In this document: piece after piece, positions 17,689 to 27,246 of the stretch
How the letters are laid out: each line of letters opens with the position of its first letter
Position numbering within the stretch: the first letter of the stretch is position 1
Source: Bryopsis sp. KO-2023
Lineage: Eukaryota > Chlorophyta > Ulvophyceae > Bryopsidales > Bryopsidaceae
Length of the DNA stretch: 64,000 nt
Assembly: GCA_030272585.1 (NCBI GenBank)
Contig: BSYQ01000009.1
Location: 1,860,001 to 1,924,000 of the forward strand
Direction: 5' to 3'
Translations under genes and position numbers: made by a program
Notes under the pieces: generated by a model
The model's database searches: none
Told to the model about the DNA's origin: nothing
The model's input: only the letters and a program-made list of their open reading frames with translations

Positions 17689-19872
17689 ATGATGACCCCA
17701 GCCGCCGTGTCGACCTCGAGCCGATGCTCCTTCGCAAAAGGAGCCCCCGGCTTCGCCGGACGTCGCTGCCTCGCCGCCGCGTCGAGCTCGAGGTCGAGAT
17801 CCCGACTCGACGTTCGTAACGACAACTGCCTGATCGTCAACACCAAGGGAGGCGGCCATGCTTTCATCGGACTCCACCTCGCGAAGAAACTGATGTCGGA
17901 CGGACACGCCGTGACTATCCTCAACGACGGCGACGCTGTGAGAAGAGCTCTGGACTTTCACCTCCCTCGCTCCATATTCTTGCTTTTTCTTACTTAAGTT
18001 TTAAATCCTCAAATCCTCACCAATGCCAAGCCATGACTTTCTTAAATTAGAGAGAAGATCGAATTGTAAAGTCCATGCATGCATTCCACAGGACTCCATC
18101 ACAAAGAAGGCCCCTTACAGCGAATATGCTGGGCTGAAGAGCGGAGGTGTCCAGGTGGTGTGGGGCGATCCGGCCGACCCTTCCACTTATCCCCAAGGTA
18201 ACTTCGATGTCGTATATGACAACAACGGGAAGAAACTGGATGTCTGCAAGCCCTTGATCGACACCTACAAAGTAAGGCACACCTATTTTTGCACACAGTG
18301 ATTCCCACCAAATTAGGATCTATTTTTGAGCAGAACACATCAAAATTGCATAATCGTGGGTGTCCGGTGGCATCTTTCTTTCTTAATAAAAAAAGAGAAA
18401 AGAAACAAAAAACAAAAAACAAAATAGAGGAAACTACATCCTCTGAAATGTGGATACGAAACACAACACTTTTGGTTTTGGTGTGTTTTTTGGCTTCATC
18501 GTTTTTTCTATCTTTATGTGTTTCTTATGCACCCCACCAGGAGGCTGAACAAAAACACACACCACCTCCACCACAGCATTCTATTGAAAACTGGAATGAA
18601 TGGTGTAAGCAACACACTCCGTTCGATTGAAATTAATCATTGCTTTTTTCCCGTCGATGGTAGGGGAAGGTTGCCCACTATGTTTTTGTCAGCTCGGCGG
18701 GTGCCTACGAAGCGAACTCGGTGGAGCCCATGCATGTGGAGGGCGACCCCAGGAAAGCGTCGGCTGGTCATGTGGGTGTTGAAGAATACATCAAGGAGCA
18801 AGGTTTGCCATACACCATTTTCCACCCGCTTTACATTTATGGGCCACACACCGCAAAGGATTGCGAGCAGTGGTTTGTTGACAGGGTCATCAGGTGGGCA
18901 TCAGAAACTCGATTGAAAAATGCTTTTGGAATGCTCTTCTCGAACTTTTTTTTTTTTCTCGATGGGTGTTTTGGTTGCGGTTCTTGAGAGAAAATAGGGA
19001 AGCGAACTGAATGTTGAAAATCCTCAAAATCTTGAATGGAATCCATGTGCTGGTTTCGGAATCTCTGTTTTTTCTTCTGTGGGGATTTTCTTACCAAATG
19101 GAAGTTTAACTTTTTTTTCTGTTTCGCTCTGTTCGAGCAAAAGAGTAAAAAAACACATATCCAAGTAACAGAAGCTAATTTGTAGCAAGGATGGGGTAAA
19201 ATTTTGTGTGTTTTTTGGGGTGGGTGTGAAGGGACCGTGCTGTGCCAATCCCAACCCCTGGCATTCAGTTAACGACTTTGACTCACGTCGACGATGTGGC
19301 CTCGATGCTTGCCACAGTGCCAGGAAATGATCAGTGCATCGGGCAGGAATACAACATTTGCTCCGACAGATGCATTTCTTTCACTGGTATGAAAAAAAGG
19401 ATAATTTTTCTATTTATCAAGAGGAGAGGATTGATTACCGGTTCAACCGGGGGGCCTCCGAAAAAAATATCTCAAATTTTCTTTGCCTTGGCGAATCAAC
19501 ACAGTGAGAAGACATAGTTCATCGTTTCATTTTTTAATTCATATTTTCTGGGTTTTTTTTTGAAAAAGGAGGTGCCTTGGGGTGTTGTGCATCCTCCTTT
19601 GGATTTTTACAGAGTGGGGAGTGCTTGTGACTGTTCAGGTATTGCCAAGGCCACTGCTGGGGCACTCGGAAAGGATGCCAATGTCGTGTTGTATGATCCA
19701 TCGGAATTGGGCCTCAAGAAGGGCGAAGGCTTCCCATTCAGGTTGGTGATTTTTTTCTTAAAACCATTTAATTTTTCTCAATTTTTTTTCATGCACCCAT
19801 GATATTTTTTCAATGCTTTTGATCAGAATATGCATCCGCAAGTTTACAAATGGTCAACGTTGCAAGCTCTTT

Positions 19873-19905
<33 letters not shown>

Positions 19906-20238
19906 TTTTTTTTTTTTTTTGGGGGGGGGGAATTGGCCATTTGCGTGTGTTTGGTTCATGTCCAATTTGTATGTCTGATATTCTTGCTGTTGATTTCCCC
20001 CCCTTGTTTAAATTTTTTTGATATTGTGTTTTTAACATTCTTGCACGATTTTTTCTACAGAACCGTGCACTTCTTTGCCTCCTCCGAGAAGGCAAAGAGA
20101 GAGTTGGGCTGGAAGCCTGCCCACGATTTCATGAGCGACGTCAAATCCCTTTGCGATGCTTATGTGACCAGCGGTCGAGCTGAAAAAGACATCGACTTCA
20201 GCGTCGATGACAAAATCCTCGATGCGGTTAATGCTTAG
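17689..20238 (+). CDS. CSP41: CSP41-like chloroplast stem-loop RNA-binding protein (NAD-epimerase fold)
   Basis: Atypical short-chain dehydrogenase/epimerase that binds and stabilises plastid RNAs in plants. Exons 17689..17937, 18092..18271, 18664..18893, 19232..19386, 19639..19741 and 20061..20238 join in phase to about 364 residues. The first 45 residues are Ala/Ser/Arg-rich without acidic residues, a plastid transit peptide by appearance. CSP41 hallmarks follow: [20 protein letters not shown] (altered Rossmann motif), [64 protein letters not shown] and a C-terminus [12 protein letters not shown]. The Lys of the dehydrogenase YxxxK motif is not obvious, as usual in this family. The last 12 codons and 3' flank are duplicated at 23266. 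The assignment to CSP41a versus CSP41b was not made. Confidence 0.9.
19880..19930 (+). repeat. (CT)n then T24-G10 tract inside CSP41 intron 5
   Basis: A CT microsatellite runs into a pure T run and then switches abruptly to a pure G run. Similar T-to-G junctions recur at several other places in the window. Confidence 0.85.
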
Positions 20239-20764
20239 TTCCATTGCTTGCCTGTTCCATTGAAAGATCCGTTCTGATAAATTTCTGAAATTGATTTCGG
20301 CACAGTTTTGGATTTTTTCTTTCTTTTTTCATGTACCAGCCGAGGGCATTGTGTTGCTCACAGGTGCAATTCTTTTTTTTTCCCGTTTTGCTCAGGTATC
20401 TCGTTTTTGGAGTTTTGTATCGATGTCTCTTTAATGTTTTCATGGCCTCTTCATCATTCACATAAAAAAAGCCAGATTTAGTTTGAATATCCACTGCATC
20501 TCCCAGGTTCTTGTTCAATTCCAAGGTGGTCGGGGCGTTCGTTGGATTATCATACCAAGTCAGTTGGGCTCGTATTTTGGATGAAGTTGTGTTGATCTTA
20601 CCCATTTGCATTCCCCCAATTTTGTCCAGCCATGAAATCCCTCAGGTTCAGATTTTATGGGTACTTCATTTGTTCAAAAACTTGATCGGATAAAGTAGGA
20701 AACCCAACATCAACAATGGTGGCTGAATCCACATATTTGGGCCATCGATATGTTACAAGACATA

Positions 20765-21108
20765 TTACATCCATAATATGACCATGACCCCACTTCCTAC
20801 ATCCTCCCTGGGGTAGGGATTTCTGAGCATTGGCGTGGCGCAGATTGTGGATTCCCCAGCGACGTCACCTTTTTTGGTGATCATTTTTTGGGCCACCTGG
20901 AAAAAATATGAAAGAGTGCTTATGCGACTTCGCTGAATCACAGTATGCTTCAATTGAGGCATAATTCTAATTCATACCGAATACATACCTTTTCTGAGCG
21001 AACCTCCAGCCGCAGCTTTGTTCTTCTTCGAACGTACCACAGGGTTCCCAGGGTTCCCAGCGCTAGTGCGCCTCCTCCGACCAGGGCTAAAGTCGTCAAA
21101 GAACGCAT
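20765..21108 (-). CDS. Short membrane-anchored paralogue of the Dpy-30 gene
   Basis: Two exons, 21108..20989 and 20896..20765, give about 83 residues. Exon 1 encodes a start MRSLTTLALV, a hydrophobic segment and then YVRRRTKLRLEVRSEK. It parallels exon 1 of the gene starting at 26392 (MRSSTAVALVAIGGGG), has the same promoter, and uses a phase-0 intron whose second exon also begins with V-A. The middle and Dpy-30 parts of the larger paralogue are absent; the 43-residue second exon aligns only with its last codons and 3' flank. It is either a decayed copy or a minimal anchored peptide. Exon 1 is too short to stand out as an ORF. Confidence 0.5.
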
Positions 21109-21230
21109 TGTTGCAAGCCTGGACTGTGGAGGGCCAGTGCAAGTTTATACGGTCGTTAACCGTTAGTAACTATGTACCGGAATATGTATCGCTTGAGTGA
21201 CTCAGCCGCAAATATCCCATGACGAAAAGC
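21109..21230 (-). promoter_or_regulatory. Shared promoter family, copy 2
   Basis: On the minus strand: TGGGATATTT, TGAGTCACTCAAGCGATACA, TATTCCGGTACATAG, then TATAAACTTGCACTG about 40 bp before the start codon, ending GCAACAATGCG. It is nearly identical to copy 3 at 26393-26510 and recognisably like copy 1 at 2189-2374. Confidence 0.6.
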
Positions 21231-21708
21231 CGCACATCTCTCTTCTTTTTTTGCCTTTGGTGAAGCTGAAGGAATTTGAACTGTATCCTGGACTGGATGT
21301 CTCATGTTGAAATTCCACAGTCGGTTTGTGCAATGGTAATTGTTTTGTTCGGGAGGTGCTGGATTGACTGAAGCACTTGGGCATGGCATTGAAATTGCAC
21401 ACTGCTTGTGCCCCCTGACATTTGTTACAAGCATTCCAGCAAAATGAACAGCCCAGGACAGTCAAACCCACACTCCTCCTCACCCGATGAAGTTTCATAC
21501 AACTAGGAACAAGAACAAGCATCTGAAAAATGCTCTGCGAGGTGTCACTTTCCCGAGCCATTGTCGCTATCCTTGGTGCCGTTGTAAGGAATCCAGCCGT
21601 ATTTGCCAGAATCGGCCAGCTTTCATCGGTCCGCGTCACAACAGGGCCCAAGCCAACACTCACGAACAAAATGAACCACAACGGGGAGAGCAAATCGCCC
21701 ACTGCCAC
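21202..21708 (-). CDS. Hypothetical membrane-like ORF, 168 residues
   Basis: An open frame with a hydrophobic start (LLSPLWFILFVSVGLGP), an AGFLTTAPRIATMARESDTS stretch and a Cys-bearing CWNACNKCQG motif. The last 60 residues are also found in unit B (WNACNKCQG and VEFQHETSSPGY both recur there). The pattern faintly recalls PQ-loop membrane proteins, but I cannot confirm that. It overlaps the promoter of the short anchored gene, so the true end or exon structure may differ. Confidence 0.3.
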   Translation of the reverse strand: MAVGDLLSPLWFILFVSVGLGPVVTRTDESWPILANTAGFLTTAPRIATMARESDTSQSIFQMLVLVPSCMKLHRVRRSVGLTVLGCSFCWNACNKCQGAQAVCNFNAMPKCFSQSSTSRTKQLPLHKPTVEFQHETSSPGYSSNSFSFTKGKKRREMCGFSSWDICG

Positions 21709-23265
21709 CTTTCAGTAATGAAACCTGGTCCCAAAGCAACAAGAAGTCCTGGATTCAGGCATCGCAAATAAAATCAACCAGCAATAAATCAAGAAAAGAA
21801 ACTTCCAGCACACATCCATTCCATATGGGACTGACAGACTGACCTCCTGGCTCAAGCTTGAAGGCGAAACCCAGCACGATACCTCATTTCGGTCACATTT
21901 CAGGTTTGCACGCAGCGACAAGATCATCCTCTATTGATTTGGCTCTTCAAATGTATGAGCCGGCAAAAGAGCTTTTCAAAAAGAGGAAAAAAGTAGTGAT
22001 AAGTGGTCCTGAATGCCAATTAATCAGGACTCCCTTAACGTGCCCAGGTGATGTTCAACTGCAAAGCGGAATGCTGCAGCAAGGATGATAGGTCAGGGCT
22101 CTTCATTTTCGTGAAACTGGCAAATTGGAGCCTCTTGTATTATTCGAGAAGTCTGCATGGCTCGATGAATTACACCAGTTCCCCCAATTTCCCCTCAATA
22201 AAACAAAACCTTCCTTCCTCGTGGACGAATGAATTGCGTTCCCTTTGGCTTGCAGCACACTGCAACCACCTGGTTCTGTTGGGATTGCTATCCCATCGAC
22301 TGAGGAAAAAGAATACAGGGAAACCCTTTCGTGGATGACGAGCCCAATATAGTGGAACGTGTGGAACCTCTCTTCCTTAATTCCATACATAGTTCGTCTG
22401 TTGGGACAATCGAATGAATGCACCACCCCAAATACCGGGCTCAGGCTTCTATCTCGGATCACTTATAAAACACGAGTGGGTCTGGGGCGACATGGAATAA
22501 CGTGTCCATTAGAATGCTGTGGAACTTCCAATCCATGGTGTCTATAAGTTCTAAGATTTCTATTCTTCATTATAGATAGAGTCATAATAAACTCTCTGAT
22601 GTTCCGGGTGAAGTGGATTGCAATCCAATTGCACAATTGTTGTACTGCAGGATTATAAATAAATAAATGGTAAATCATTTTTTCATTTTTTTTTCTTTTC
22701 TTAAACCAAAAAGAGCTGATACAAACAACACCGACCTTCAAGTCTGCAAGAACAACAGATCCAAACAATGCAACCCACACAAACTCCTTCAAGGGGAAAA
22801 GTCCCACACATGAGCTTTATATTTGTGTTTGAAACATGCAGGCTGCCCCCCTTTGCAATTTTCAGTATCGACAATTCAAGGAAAGAAAGAGAACCAGACA
22901 AAGGAAAAGCATGGACAGCTTGCCGAAGAGGCACCATAGAACGTTTCTTCACTGAAACAGTTGGAGCACTGTGTCAAAAAAAAAAAGAGTGCGGGACAGA
23001 AAAAGGAAAAAGCGTGGCGAAAAAGCCGGGGAGGGCGGGGGTCGAGAAGAAAAACGAGTGAGACGCTCATTCAAGTCATTCCCTCCATCCACCGAAAGCA
23101 GAGGTCATCGACATGTTGTCGATCCTATGCACCACCGTTTTCAGAATCTCCTTCAGCCTTTTGCTTTCTTTCGCCTTTTCCTTCCATTGCCTATTCGTTT
23201 TGCTGGAGCCCCCAACTTTTTTTTTTTTTTTTTTTGGGGGGGGGGGGGGGGCAGCGTAGAAAACA
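21709..23265. other. No recognised gene; possible upstream exons of the 21.2-21.7 kb ORF
   Basis: Minus-strand frames at 21712-21927, 22103-22462 and 22463-22807 contain hydrophobic stretches and could be exons of the gene ending near 21202. I could not connect them by splice sites with confidence. A T/G homopolymer junction (about 23217-23251) marks the left edge of unit B. Confidence 0.35.
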
Positions 23266-23302
23266 GCGTCGATGACAAAATCCTCGATGCGGTCAATGCT
23301 TA
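23266..23302 (+). pseudogene. Duplicated CSP41 3' end fragment
   Basis: Repeats the last 11-12 codons and stop of the CSP41 gene ([11 protein letters not shown]) with one silent difference, followed by its 3' flank. No upstream CSP41 exons accompany it, so it is a non-coding relic of the segmental duplication. Confidence 0.8.
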
Positions 23303-24371
23303 GTTCCATTGCTTGCCTGTTCCATTGAAAAAAAAGATCCATTCTGTTATTCTGAAATTTCTGAAATTGATCAGGGCACGATTTTGGATTTTTTCTTTCT
23401 TTTTTCATGTACCAGCCGAGGGCATTGTGTTGCTCACAGGTGCAATTCTTTTTCCCCGTTTTGCTCAGGTATCTCGTTTTTGGAGTTTTGTATTGATGTT
23501 TCCTTAATATTTTCATGGCCTCTTCATCATTCACATAAAAAAGTCCCGACTTAGAATATCCACTGTATCTCCAAGGTTCTTTTTCAATGCCAAGGTGGTC
23601 GGGGAGTTCGTTGGATTGTCACACTGAGTCAGTCAGGCTCGTATTTTGACATGCAGAAACTGGTTGGATGAAGTTGTGTTGATCTTACCCATTTGCATTC
23701 CCACAATTTTGTCCAACCATGAAATCCGTCAGGTTCACCAGCTTTATGGGTACTTTGTTTGTTCAAAAATTTGATGAGATACTTTTCATTTTATGAAGTG
23801 ATGTTTGATTTTCAGAAAAATCTAGTTGGGACATCCACACAGCCTTCATGGATGCTGCTATCCAGGTCTATTGAAATAGTTCCTAATCTTCCAAGTTTTC
23901 AGACCTTTTTTTTCCAGGTTTTCTTCTTGGCACGAAAAGAAATACAATTGCACTAGACTGTTTTCAGTTTCTCCCCGACAGAAGGCAATGAATTATCAAA
24001 AGAAAAGCCAACATCAAAAAATTAAGGCAGCAAAAGGTGTGAAACCATTGCGAGCGATGGAATATACGCTGTCGTTTTGCCTGGCATATCCACTGCATTG
24101 CGACACCAAAATGGTTCATGGAAAGCGGGACTGACCACAACAACCAAATTTCCATAACTTTCAATCCAGCCCCCTCTTGACAAAGGATGGTCTGCAGAAT
24201 AGACCATGAGAAACAGTTGCTGACTTAAGTACTTTTTCCTGCACAAGGGGTGAATGTGGAAAGACCTGGATTGAGTGAGTGGCCTAGGAAAGCCAACATC
24301 AATAATGCTGGCTGGGCCATCGATATGTTGCAAGACATGTTACAGACCCCACTTCCCGTAAACTACATGGT

Positions 24372-26392
24372 TCAGGATTTCTTCCTCTCCATCAGAAAAT
24401 CGTGGAGGAATTGAATGGCGTCCACCGGTCTCGACTCGTTGAGAGCCTTCAATCCATCCTTTAACACTTGAGTCACTGTGGAGTCCATGTATTCGACCAT
24501 GCTCATTTGTTTGGACTGTGGGGACGCTGCGCTCGCCGGTTTGGAAAGGATCTTTTCTTTCTCCGGAGCAGCCCTCTTTTCGGACTGGAGGTCAGCGACC
24601 TGGGGGGGGAGAAAATTGTGTCCGTGATCCTCGAGCATCGCTGTCCTGATCTTGGGACCCTTTGTTTCCGAGAGGCAAGTCCACGAGGGTGAACACAAAG
24701 CCCCCCGACTCTTAAACTCAGTCGTCTTCAGCGAACAAACCTGCACAAATGGAAAAATCGGAGAGTTGAGCTCCTTTGCTGGTGCAAAGGACAGAGATTT
24801 TCCCCCTTTTTGATTTTGATTGTTATCATAGCGTTCATGGCGGCGTCAGTTACCTTTTCTCCCTTTCTCTTCTTCTTCTTAAGTTTTTGGTTGGCGATGA
24901 TAGCGTCCATCAGGTCACCGACCTTCGCAGCACTCCCACATGACTTTTTCTTTTGGCCGGACGGCCAATTTCCGTCTCTCGTCGTGTTGAGTGTCAAAAG
25001 CTTCTTCTGCGATTTGGCCCGCACAGCACCATGCGTCGACGCTGTTTCCTCAAGGGGGATGTGAGAAACAAGGGTCTCAAGCTTCAATTCGTGATCTGTA
25101 CTGATCACCACCTTCTCTACCCGATTCACCCCATCCTCGTCCAAGCACTCCTCCACAAGGAAGAGAAGTTTTGTAGGAAATCTCAGGTGTGGGGAAATTT
25201 GTTGCACAAGCTTTCCATACTCCTCGATCAGGAAGAGCACTGGAAATCTCCTGCTCAAGCTTTCCAAGGTATATACAACTTGCCGCCGCCGAGTGCTACC
25301 GCAGCAATGCACGTTTTCATGCAATTGCAAGACGATATCGCAAGACGTCTCTCCAAAATCTCCAGCAATCGCGATCTTCGTCACATTGTAACAAACAACC
25401 CGGCCGTCTCCACACATCATCCATCTAGCTTCTCGATCAGGATTGGGGACGAACGTTCCGTGCTTGGACACAATTGCCTTCGTCGCCAATTGTTTGGGAT
25501 GCTCCGAACGCCCATCGTGTGTTTGTACGATCTGTTTTGAGACAATATCGATCGCCTGATCGTGCATGGTAGGATCCACCCAACCGCGGGAGTATTTCGC
25601 CACCAGTTGTGCTGTTGCCATACTCCCAACCGCGTTTTCAAACCTGGCCAAATCGAAGCCATACCTTGGGCCACCATGTTCCACGATCGAAACATATTTC
25701 CCGCCATCATCATTGCCATTTTCCTGCGTGGCCAGATGCTTGACGACGGCTTTCCTCAGTATGGCTCCATCTGTTGTCCCGTTTGCTGCGATCTCCACCA
25801 GAGTATACTGGACGTTACCAACTGTCCTCAATTTTTCGTTTGTGGTGACGGCGACGGGGCATGGAGGGCGGTGCTTTGTACTCAAGATTGGAGCCACCCC
25901 ATGTTCTGAAACGCACATCGCGACTGTTCTTGGTGGAATCCTTTTGGGTAAAGATTCGGGGACCGTGTCTCCGCTGGACAAGACAGCCATGTTGGACGCC
26001 GTTGACGTTGTTGCTTCATTCGCAGACATTGAACTTTCATCCCCTCTTGTGCTCCAGTGTCTGTGCGAGAAAAAAATGGTCGAGTTAGCTCGAGCAAGGA
26101 AACAGCAAACCACATCGCAGACCGCAAATGTATGTTGGATAAAGCAGTACCGCGAACTGTGGTCGACGTCTTGCTGTGTGTCCGTTACAATCGCCGCCAT
26201 TGTGGCGACAGCGGTGTCCAAAACACCTCCATTTGCTGTTTCACGAGACGGCATCACGCCGCAGGAGTCACATTTTTTGGTGGCACTTTTTCGGTTCTTC
26301 GCCAGGCCCCTGTGTCGAAGGTACAAAAGCCCTGCGAGCGGTATTCCTCCTCCTCCGATCGCCACCAGGGCTACAGCCGTCGACGAGCGCAT
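24372..26392 (-). CDS. Membrane-anchored protein with C-terminal Dpy-30 motif
   Basis: Exons 26392..24854 and 24599..24372 join in phase 0 to about 588 residues. Residues 5-25 are hydrophobic (TAVALVAIGGGGIPLAGLLY) followed by LRHRG, an apparent signal anchor. The roughly 480-residue middle part has no domain I recognise; it contains scattered Cys residues, an EYGKLVQQISPHLRFPTKLL stretch and a basic KLKKKKRKGEK end. The last 45 residues match the Dpy-30 motif (VEYMDSTVTQVLKDGLKALN then RPVDAIQFLHDFL). This is a helical dimer that docks amphipathic helices in COMPASS complexes and in flagellar and AKAP-like scaffolds. The pairing of an N-terminal anchor with a C-terminal Dpy-30 motif is unusual. 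The function is unknown. Confidence 0.65.
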
Positions 26393-26510
26393 TGTTGCGA
26401 GCTTGGACTGTGGAGGGTCAGTGCAAGTTTATACGGTCGTAAACCGTTAGCAACTATGTACCGGAATATATATCGCTTGAGTGACTCAGCCACAAATATC
26501 CCATATGACG
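26393..26510 (-). promoter_or_regulatory. Shared promoter family, copy 3
   Basis: On the minus strand: TGGGATATTT, TGAGTCACTCAAGCGATATA, TATTCCGGTACATAG, TATAAACTTGCACTG, then GCAACAATGCG at the start codon. It is about 90 percent identical by eye to copy 2. Confidence 0.6.
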
Positions 26511-26770
26511 AACTTTTTTTGCCTTTGGCAAAACCAAATCAATCGATGTTTGTGGTGGGTTTTTGTTATTTGAGCATCAGCCCTTACTCGTTGCCTTGCT
26601 CGCTCATGAAGTAAGAGGCTGAACAGGAAGTGTATCCTGGACTGGATGTTTCATGTTGAAATTCCACACTCGGTTGGTAATTGTTTTGTTCGGGAGGTGC
26701 TGGATTGACTGAAGCACTTGCACACTGCTTATGCCCCTGGCATTTGTTACAAGCATTCCAGCATCCTCTT

Positions 26771-27246
26771 CAGGCTCTGTTGGGCAATGAAAAATATCTT
26801 CTGTCTTTTGAAAAAACATTCGGGATTTCACGAGATGCAAAACAAACCATCGAGCCAATCGCCAGTTTTACAATGCAAATGCGAAAACAAGGGTGGATTG
26901 CTACAAGTACATTGACAAAAACCGGAACTATCCCAACTACACACCCCGAGCAGAAGAGAATAATAATAATAAACCAAAAAAAAACTGGAGCCAGCCATCT
27001 TGCGAAACAGTTTCACTGTGTGTGCAAGACGACCCAGCACCCCATCAAGAATATCACAAAGAAATTCCCCTGCAAACACATTGCATCCAAAACCACCACA
27101 GAAAAAGTCATTCAGACCAAATGAATGGACAAAACATACCTCCCTCTTTTTATACCTCCCCCCTCAGCAAAATTCAATGAAGAATGCTCACAAGAAACAC
27201 CAAAGAAAAAAAGGTAATACTTTGCGTATATAGAGCCATAAAGCAT
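26771..27246. other. Intergenic between unit B and lycopene cyclase
   Basis: A/T-rich flank downstream of the lycopene cyclase stop codon. Open frames on both strands are low complexity; nothing is recognised. Confidence 0.4.

Larger units (their letters stand above)
20203..21450. repeat. Segmental duplication, unit A
   Basis: The sequence from the last codons of CSP41 ([12 protein letters not shown]) through its 3' flank, the short anchored gene, its promoter and the tail of a further minus-strand ORF is repeated in the same order and orientation at 23266-26770 (unit B). Matching landmarks: TTCCATTGCTTGCCTGTTCC, GGGCCATCGATATGTT, the promoter blocks, and TTGTTCGGGAGGTGCTGG. Copies differ by many substitutions and indels, so the duplication is not recent. 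Confidence 0.8.
23266..26770. repeat. Segmental duplication, unit B
   Basis: Second copy of the unit described at 20203-21450, in the same orientation. It is longer because its anchored gene has a 1.5-kb first exon. It starts abruptly next to a T/G homopolymer tract and ends in the tail sequence with WNACNKCQG. Confidence 0.8.

Noticed and set aside
19824-20021. Possible extra exon in CSP41 intron 5 (hydrophobic ORF)
   Set aside because: The ORF is made by T and G runs; skipping it joins FPFR to TVHFFA in phase as the family requires.
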